Part shown: positions 35,722 to 39,948 of the stretch, piece by piece | Position numbering within the stretch: position 1 is the first letter of the stretch | Layout: each line of letters begins with the position of its first letter | Source: Legionella sp. | GTDB taxonomy: Bacteria; Pseudomonadota; Gammaproteobacteria; Legionellales; Legionellaceae | DNA length: 39,948 bases | Direction: 5' to 3' | Assembly: GCA_030694525.1 (NCBI GenBank) | Contig: JAUXYG010000061.1 | Span: 1 to 39,948 of the forward strand | Notes under the pieces: generated by a model | Databases searched by the model: none | The model's input: the letters and a program-made list of their open reading frames with translations, nothing else | What the model was told of the DNA's origin: nothing | Made by a program: the position numbers and the translations under genes

Positions 35722-36546
35722 ATGCTATCAGAAAAAGAATTGAGTACACTAAACGCTTTGAATTGGTATTTTGGAGTGTTATCTGGGAAGGCTCGTCTAA
35801 ATCATGACACCGAAAACTCAAAAATTTTGGGCGCGCTAATCGAAAAATTACCAGAGTTCTACCCCGATATGGCTTTTGTTTGTAAGTTGAATAATGGAGA
35901 AACTGGATTAACGCCGGAAAAAGAGTATGAGTATGTGGGCCGCGGCTTTGTGGATCCTTTCTATCGATTAACACACAATAATGATGATTGCTACTTTTAT
36001 GTACAAGATATACTGGAGGAGGTCGAAAAAAGTGATTTCGGTAGCATTGAGAAAAAAAGACATTTAGGCATTGGAGTCGACATTGACGGGATAAATGCGT
36101 TACTTCCTCTGATAATTCTAATCATGTCACAACATAAGATTTTATTAAAAAATGCAGGTATCCAACTGGAGTCTATTGATATTCGCTCAATTACGGGCAG
36201 AGGTAACATAGCATGTCTGTCTCAGACTGACCGTATAGCGCTGGGCAAGAGGCTTCTAAATCGAGAACAACAAATCCAAATCCACAATACCCTGGATCAT
36301 TTTATCAATATTAAAATGAATTCAAACAATAACCTGAGTATGCATATTTTAAATGGTTTTATTTTTTGTCTTGGAGTGGCCACCGTCGCTCTTGCATACA
36401 CCGTGCTTCATGCCGCAACAGCAGGGATAGGATTTATAGTAGGCCTATTAGGAGCATCTATAATGGGTGGTAGCCTTGGATTTTTTATTTCCCATTATGA
36501 ACATACGCAAAAAGCTGAGGAACATTCATTTAGTTTTTCGCGTTAA
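35722..36546 (+). CDS. Protein of unknown function with C-terminal membrane segments
   Basis: 274 residues, not recognised. Residues 1-200 are soluble and charged, with some helical pattern (LNALNWYFGVLSGKARLNHD, KLPEFYPDMAFVCKLNNGET). Two hydrophobic segments lie at about 210-230 (MHILNGFIFCLGVATVALAY) and 233-258 (ATAGIGFIVGLLGASIMGGSLGFFI), with a short tail KAEEHSFSFSR. This layout, soluble domain plus paired C-terminal helices, is seen in some Legionella type IV effectors and in tail-anchored inner-membrane proteins. AT-rich; independent promoter likely. ATG at 35722 without a clear strong RBS (GATAGAGCATATC). Confidence 0.75.
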   Translation: MLSEKELSTLNALNWYFGVLSGKARLNHDTENSKILGALIEKLPEFYPDMAFVCKLNNGETGLTPEKEYEYVGRGFVDPFYRLTHNNDDCYFYVQDILEEVEKSDFGSIEKKRHLGIGVDIDGINALLPLIILIMSQHKILLKNAGIQLESIDIRSITGRGNIACLSQTDRIALGKRLLNREQQIQIHNTLDHFINIKMNSNNNLSMHILNGFIFCLGVATVALAYTVLHAATAGIGFIVGLLGASIMGGSLGFFISHYEHTQKAEEHSFSFSR

Positions 36547-36555
36547 TATCGGTTA

Positions 36556-36599
36556 GGGTTTTGGACAGTTAATATCCAACTCAAGAGTGTCCAAAGCCC
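36556..36599. terminator. Hairpin after the 274-residue protein gene
   Basis: GGGTTTTGGACA (36556-36567) pairs with TGTCCAAAGCCC (36588-36599), 12 bp with one G-T pair and a 20-nt loop, 9 nt after the stop. It is followed by TATTGTATCTGGG, without a clear U-run. Confidence 0.45.
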
Positions 36600-36798
36600 T
36601 ATTGTATCTGGGTTTAAATTACTGTAATTTCCATTCAGGAAAAAAGATGAGGTGCTTACTACCCCCTTTTTGATTTTTCCGAAATAGTAAAATATGGATA
36701 AGATTCGGGCTTCAACAGGGTGGCATTACCTATTAATTTTGCAAATTGCGCATTTTTTCTGTAGTATGAAATGATAATTCATTACCGCTTATTCCTTT

Positions 36799-38046
36799 AT
36801 GAATCATTTAATACCCCATAATTTTATAAAAGAAACTAAAAGCATTTGGCTCATTCCATTATTATCGATGATAATTTTTTCGTTAGGTCATGCCTTATTT
36901 AATAATTATACTCCATACATCACAAGTTTTATTCCTTTGTCCCCACAGAACTTTTTAATTGAACAATGCATTTACACCATTTTAATGGCCATTTGTAGTT
37001 ATTGGCTTAGTGTAAGACTTATAAATAAAACCACTGGATTCTTGAAAAAAAAAGAATTATTCAAGAAACACCATACGCTATTAATAGTTCTTCCTTTCTT
37101 TTCAGCTGTTTTAAAAGCGCTAATTGCCCTCATCATATTTAATATATTAACTCATCAATTAGATCTTCCTGATGGCGTAGCATACACTTTGAGTAAACTC
37201 ACCAGCGTATTAATTATTTGCGCCATTAGCTGGATATTATTCAAACTAATAGATGTTGCCGAACGTCTTCTGCTTCATCATTACTCTGCCGAATCAGGCA
37301 GTACTGTGGTTGAAAGAAAAATCTATACCCAAACGTTGATACTAAAACGTGTTGCTTATTCAATTATTAGTATATTAACTGCCGGCGCAATTTTAATATT
37401 ATTTGATAATGTACGTGCCTTGGGAGCTAGTGTACTTACTACTGCTGGAGTCTTAGGATTAGTCTTAACGTTCACGGCACAAAGATCGCTCGCCAGTATT
37501 TTTTCAGGACTGGAAATAGCTCTCACCCAACCTATTAAAATTGGTGACTCAGTAGTTATAGAAAATGAATATGGGACTATTGAAGAAATTAATTTTAGAA
37601 ATGTCGTAGTCAAACTTTGGGATTGGCGCCGTCTTGTTGTACCCACCAGCTTTTTCCTGGAGAAATCATTTCAAAATTGGAGTAGTGTACAAACGAATAA
37701 TCTAATAGGCACCGTCTATCTTCATGTTGATTTTACCCTTCCAGTCGCTGATATTCGTTCTAAACTGCATGAAATTTTAAGTAAAACTCCCTTTTGGGAT
37801 GAAAATGTTGGATTAGTACAAGTAAACGAATTACAAGAGAGAGTAATGCAATTAAAAATTTTGGCTAGCGCACGAAATCCCGATGATCTATCTAATCTAA
37901 AAGCGTATATACGCGAAGAAATTATGGCTTATATTGTTAGAAAACATCATTATGCATTGCCTAAAACTCGATCATACAGTTCTAAAAACGAGAGCGAATC
38001 AGAACGATCTGTAAATAAAGAAAGCAGATTGGAACAGGTTGAATAA
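36799..38046 (+). CDS. MscS family mechanosensitive channel
   Basis: 415 residues. Four or five membrane helices occupy the first about 215 residues. The pore-lining TM3 region is GASVLTTAGVLGLVLTFTAQRSLASIFSGLEIAL, followed by the beta domain IKIGDSVVIENEYGTIEEINFRNVVVKLWDWRRLVVPTS, which is diagnostic. The usual C-terminal alpha-beta domain runs to about 385, then a polar tail rich in serine and glutamate. Acts as a tension-gated osmotic release valve in the inner membrane. Its stop abuts the stop of the convergent gene with no gap. Confidence 0.92.
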   Translation: MNHLIPHNFIKETKSIWLIPLLSMIIFSLGHALFNNYTPYITSFIPLSPQNFLIEQCIYTILMAICSYWLSVRLINKTTGFLKKKELFKKHHTLLIVLPFFSAVLKALIALIIFNILTHQLDLPDGVAYTLSKLTSVLIICAISWILFKLIDVAERLLLHHYSAESGSTVVERKIYTQTLILKRVAYSIISILTAGAILILFDNVRALGASVLTTAGVLGLVLTFTAQRSLASIFSGLEIALTQPIKIGDSVVIENEYGTIEEINFRNVVVKLWDWRRLVVPTSFFLEKSFQNWSSVQTNNLIGTVYLHVDFTLPVADIRSKLHEILSKTPFWDENVGLVQVNELQERVMQLKILASARNPDDLSNLKAYIREEIMAYIVRKHHYALPKTRSYSSKNESESERSVNKESRLEQVE

Positions 38047-39300
38047 TTATTTTGGCATATGATTTATTTTAAAATGTATCGGTTTCAATGAGTTATTATT
38101 TGATTTTTTAGCAGAACATGCGGTAAGTCCGACAATCAAATCCATATCACTTTGAAACGATATAGTGTCCCCTTTTTTACTTTTGGGGGGCAAAATTTTA
38201 AGCTCACCTGAATCTGATTCAATAATGACATTCATAAAAATATTAAATGTAGTACCTATGTAAGAGGAAGGAAATTCATAAGGGGCAAAAGCTTTGATTA
38301 AATTTTCATGACATCCACCCTCCGTATTTTCTTCATTATAGAGTATTCGAAAGGTATCTCTGTTACATGGAGTAAATAAAAAATCATGAACCCCCACATC
38401 GTCCTCAATTATAGTCAGCATTTTATTACTTAAATTAGAATACAATGAGTCTCCTTTAGTAAAGTAGATTTTATTTGCATAATCAATACTTCGTCCCGAT
38501 GAAAGAAACTCCTGTTTATCCAATGAAGAAAAACAAAAAAGATCGGCAACCTGCTCTCCATTAGGATCTTGCACTGTTAGTATAGAACCTTTAGGTAATT
38601 TGACTGCTACCGCCGATTGAGGCGCAATAACTTCCCAGGCTTGATCTTTTACTCGGGCCATAAAGGGACAGTGATGTTTCTTCGGTACATTGCGACCGCT
38701 ATATTGTATCGCTTCACTAAAGACCCCGTAATCGCTTACCATAGGATTTATATCTCCTGAATTTTTGATCTCATTGTCACGAATCTTATCGCGCATTTGG
38801 TCAAATACATGTTCCTCCCGCAGTCTTTCAAATTGCTCGTGAAGATTGAAAACAAGAGCAGGATGAGAAAAGCGCCGTGCCTGTCTTGAGCTTCCTGAGT
38901 GCATTCCAACAATAAAAAAGCCATGTCCTCCGAGGCTAAAGCTAAAATCAGAACTCATAACATCCTTATTTACATGAGGATCCCATGGAAACCGTTTACT
39001 ATCCAAATTATGTAATTTTTGTAACCGCTCCCATAATAAAGTCTCAAATTGTAACTCAGTAAGATGCTGCGGATGATTAAAAATTATTGCTATAGTTTGT
39101 AGTGATTCTTGCTGAAGTTCCCAGCGTTCAATAAACAGATAGATATGATTTAAAATAATGGAATCAAATTCATCAGACCTTAAATCCGGTGCGATAAGAA
39201 TTTCAATTAATTCTTTTTTGGCTGCTGCTTTGGCACCAATACACGGAAATTGGGGATTTTGTATAAAGTTTAAAAATTCTGCTTCCAAAGAATGAGGCAT
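38047..39300 (-). CDS. Fusion of a YqcI/YcgG (GntA-like) domain and a DUF1989 domain
   Basis: 417 residues. Residues about 1-215 match the YqcI/YcgG family: FPCIGAKAA (18-26), FSFSLGGHGFFIVGMHSGSS (119-138), ARRFSHPALVFNLHEQFERL (141-160), INPMVSDYG and EAIQYSGR, ending HHCPF. Members include GntA, a heme-dependent N-hydroxylase of the guanitoxin pathway. Residues about 222-400 are DUF1989 (urea carboxylase-associated), with WEVIAPQSAVAVKLPKG, then C312 (TPCNRD), C330-H331 (GGCHENL) and C395 (LTACSA) as likely metal ligands; this family includes carboxyguanidine deiminase subunits. No signal peptide; cytoplasmic. No partner gene is adjacent. A role in N-oxidation and turnover of a guanidino or amino compound is inference. 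Confidence 0.85.
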   Translation of the reverse strand: MPHSLEAEFLNFIQNPQFPCIGAKAAAKKELIEILIAPDLRSDEFDSIILNHIYLFIERWELQQESLQTIAIIFNHPQHLTELQFETLLWERLQKLHNLDSKRFPWDPHVNKDVMSSDFSFSLGGHGFFIVGMHSGSSRQARRFSHPALVFNLHEQFERLREEHVFDQMRDKIRDNEIKNSGDINPMVSDYGVFSEAIQYSGRNVPKKHHCPFMARVKDQAWEVIAPQSAVAVKLPKGSILTVQDPNGEQVADLFCFSSLDKQEFLSSGRSIDYANKIYFTKGDSLYSNLSNKMLTIIEDDVGVHDFLFTPCNRDTFRILYNEENTEGGCHENLIKAFAPYEFPSSYIGTTFNIFMNVIIESDSGELKILPPKSKKGDTISFQSDMDLIVGLTACSAKKSNNNSLKPIHFKINHMPK

Positions 39301-39399
39301 CCATTATTCCTTTGATTAATCAATTGCTTTGAATAAATGAGTTGAATTTATAAAGTAAAATGATTTAAGCGAATGGTACTCAACAAGTATAGTCCAAAA

Positions 39400-39463
39400 T
39401 TCCTTATCGTTTTAAATATTGATGTTCCCTTTAACTCGCTATATCAAGTCGCGGGACGTGGGG
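39400..39463. repeat. Short copy of the terminal-inverted-repeat element
   Basis: Starts ATTCC and ends GTCGCGGGACGTGGGGA, the right-end sequence shared by the other copies, but is only about 64 bp and lacks the internal GGATCC hairpin. Probably a deleted copy. Confidence 0.4.
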
Positions 39464-39473
39464 ATGAGGATTT

Positions 39474-39579
39474 GATTCAGACGTTCGCGAGGGGATTCAA
39501 TTTCAGCCTTAATGAATACATTATGTTCGCTTATATTAATGTATCCCTGGATCCCGCGAACAAGTCGCGGGACGTGGGT
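39474..39579. repeat. Copy of the terminal-inverted-repeat element
   Basis: Starts GATTCAGACG and ends GAACAAGTCGCGGGACGTGGG. The middle (GCCTTAATGAATACATTATGTTC) aligns with GGCTTAGTGACCATTATGTTC of the copy at 9.6 kb, which links the two places. The left half is diverged and the right end well kept. Confidence 0.55.
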
Positions 39580-39702
39580 AAAAATTAAACTACCAGCAAT
39601 GCCTTAGATATGGTTTTTGTCCTATATTTATATTTTATTCATATTTATATTTTTTATTATGTACTTATATTTATGTTCTAATTAGGTTTAGTCCCAATTT
39701 AA

Positions 39703-39806
39703 ATTCCGACGTCCCGCGCCTTGTGCGCGGGATCCAGGGATCCAGTTGGCCTAGTAAATGCATTTCTCCACTAACCAACTCGAACGAGTCGCGGGACGTT
39801 GGGAAT
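39703..39806. repeat. Best copy of the terminal-inverted-repeat element
   Basis: Left end ATTCCGACGTCCCGCG and right end CGCGGGACGTTGGGAAT are inverted repeats with few mismatches. Next to the left end is the hairpin CCCGCGCCTTGTGCGCGGG, then GGATCCAGGGATCCAG. About 104 bp, non-coding. Confidence 0.7.
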
Positions 39807-39904
39807 CATTTGAATTGCCAGCAATGCCATAAACATAATTTTGTCCTATATTATATTTTTATTTTACTCCTATTTTTATTTTATTAGGTTTAGTCCCAAT
39901 TTAA

Positions 39905-39948
39905 ATTCCGACGTCCCGCGCCTTGTGCGCGGGATCCAGGGATCCAGT
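39905..39948. repeat. Element copy cut by the window end
   Basis: The sequence from 39883 (ATTAGGTTTAGTCCCAATTT) to the window end is identical, base for base, to that from 39681, with a period of 202 bp. The right end of this copy lies outside the window. Confidence 0.8.

Larger units (their letters stand above)
39301..39948. other. Gene-free right end composed of repeats and AT-rich sequence
   Basis: About 650 bp. After the promoter region of the GntA-like gene, the rest is a series of related repeat copies (listed separately) with AT-rich spacers such as repeated TATTTATAT tracts at about 39610-39680. The 71-codon open frame starting 39373 lies entirely in the repeats and is not regarded as a gene. 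Confidence 0.6.

Noticed and set aside
39373..39588. 71-codon open frame at the right end
   Set aside because: It lies wholly inside the repeat copies, has no ribosome site and reads through the element ends; a by-product of the repeats.
39609..39680. Repeated TATTTATAT tracts as a possible CRISPR or iteron array
   Set aside because: Units are of uneven length and spacing and purely AT-rich; no regular repeat-spacer pattern and no replication gene nearby.

Overview
The window is about 40 kb of AT-rich gammaproteobacterial chromosome and very probably comes from a Legionella species. The reasons are protein style (EttA, TolC, ProS and NadE of gammaproteobacterial type), an ankyrin-repeat and a TPR protein of the kind Legionella exports, a SulP transporter fused to a carbonic anhydrase, and short dispersed inverted repeats. 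The genus call is an inference from overall recognition, not from a marker gene. No rRNA, tRNA or CRISPR array was seen.

Layout. 1-9294: translation factor EttA (cut by the window edge), the threonine catabolic pair tdh-kbl, a divergent operon pcm-like/tolC/ttcA, and a minus-strand trio (MFS transporter, PIG-L deacetylase, LpxD-like N-acyltransferase) that may modify and move a sugar or lipid. 9766-18151: SulP-carbonic anhydrase fusion, an outer-membrane protein, proS, the NAD pair nadE/pncC, a WavE-type glycosyltransferase and a hemerythrin with a near-consensus promoter. 18152-24640 is a looser accessory stretch: VOC protein, ankyrin protein, ABM monooxygenase, a decayed duplicated-repeat gene, an IS4-type transposase remnant and a TPR protein followed by an in-frame open extension. 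Several reading frames here are broken by single TAA codons. 24413-26583 is a minus-strand operon of a VanX-like dipeptidase, a Bcr/CflA-type MFS exporter (with a TAA at the apparent fourth codon) and a free-standing acyl carrier protein. 26685-29612: a secreted reprolysin-like metalloprotease and an outer-membrane beta-barrel protein, co-oriented and 9 bp apart. 30147-35612: a complete CzcCBA-type heavy-metal efflux operon. 35722-39300: an unknown protein with C-terminal membrane segments, an MscS-type channel, and a fusion of a YqcI/YcgG (GntA-like) domain with a DUF1989 domain. The last 550 bases are a tandem array of a short element with terminal inverted repeats; a diverged single copy lies at 9.6 kb.

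The strongest candidates for new biology are the GntA-like/DUF1989 fusion, the VanX/MFS/ACP operon, the PIG-L/LpxD/MFS operon, and the inverted-repeat element family. Housekeeping assignments are firm; substrate-level statements for transporters and accessory enzymes are inferences.
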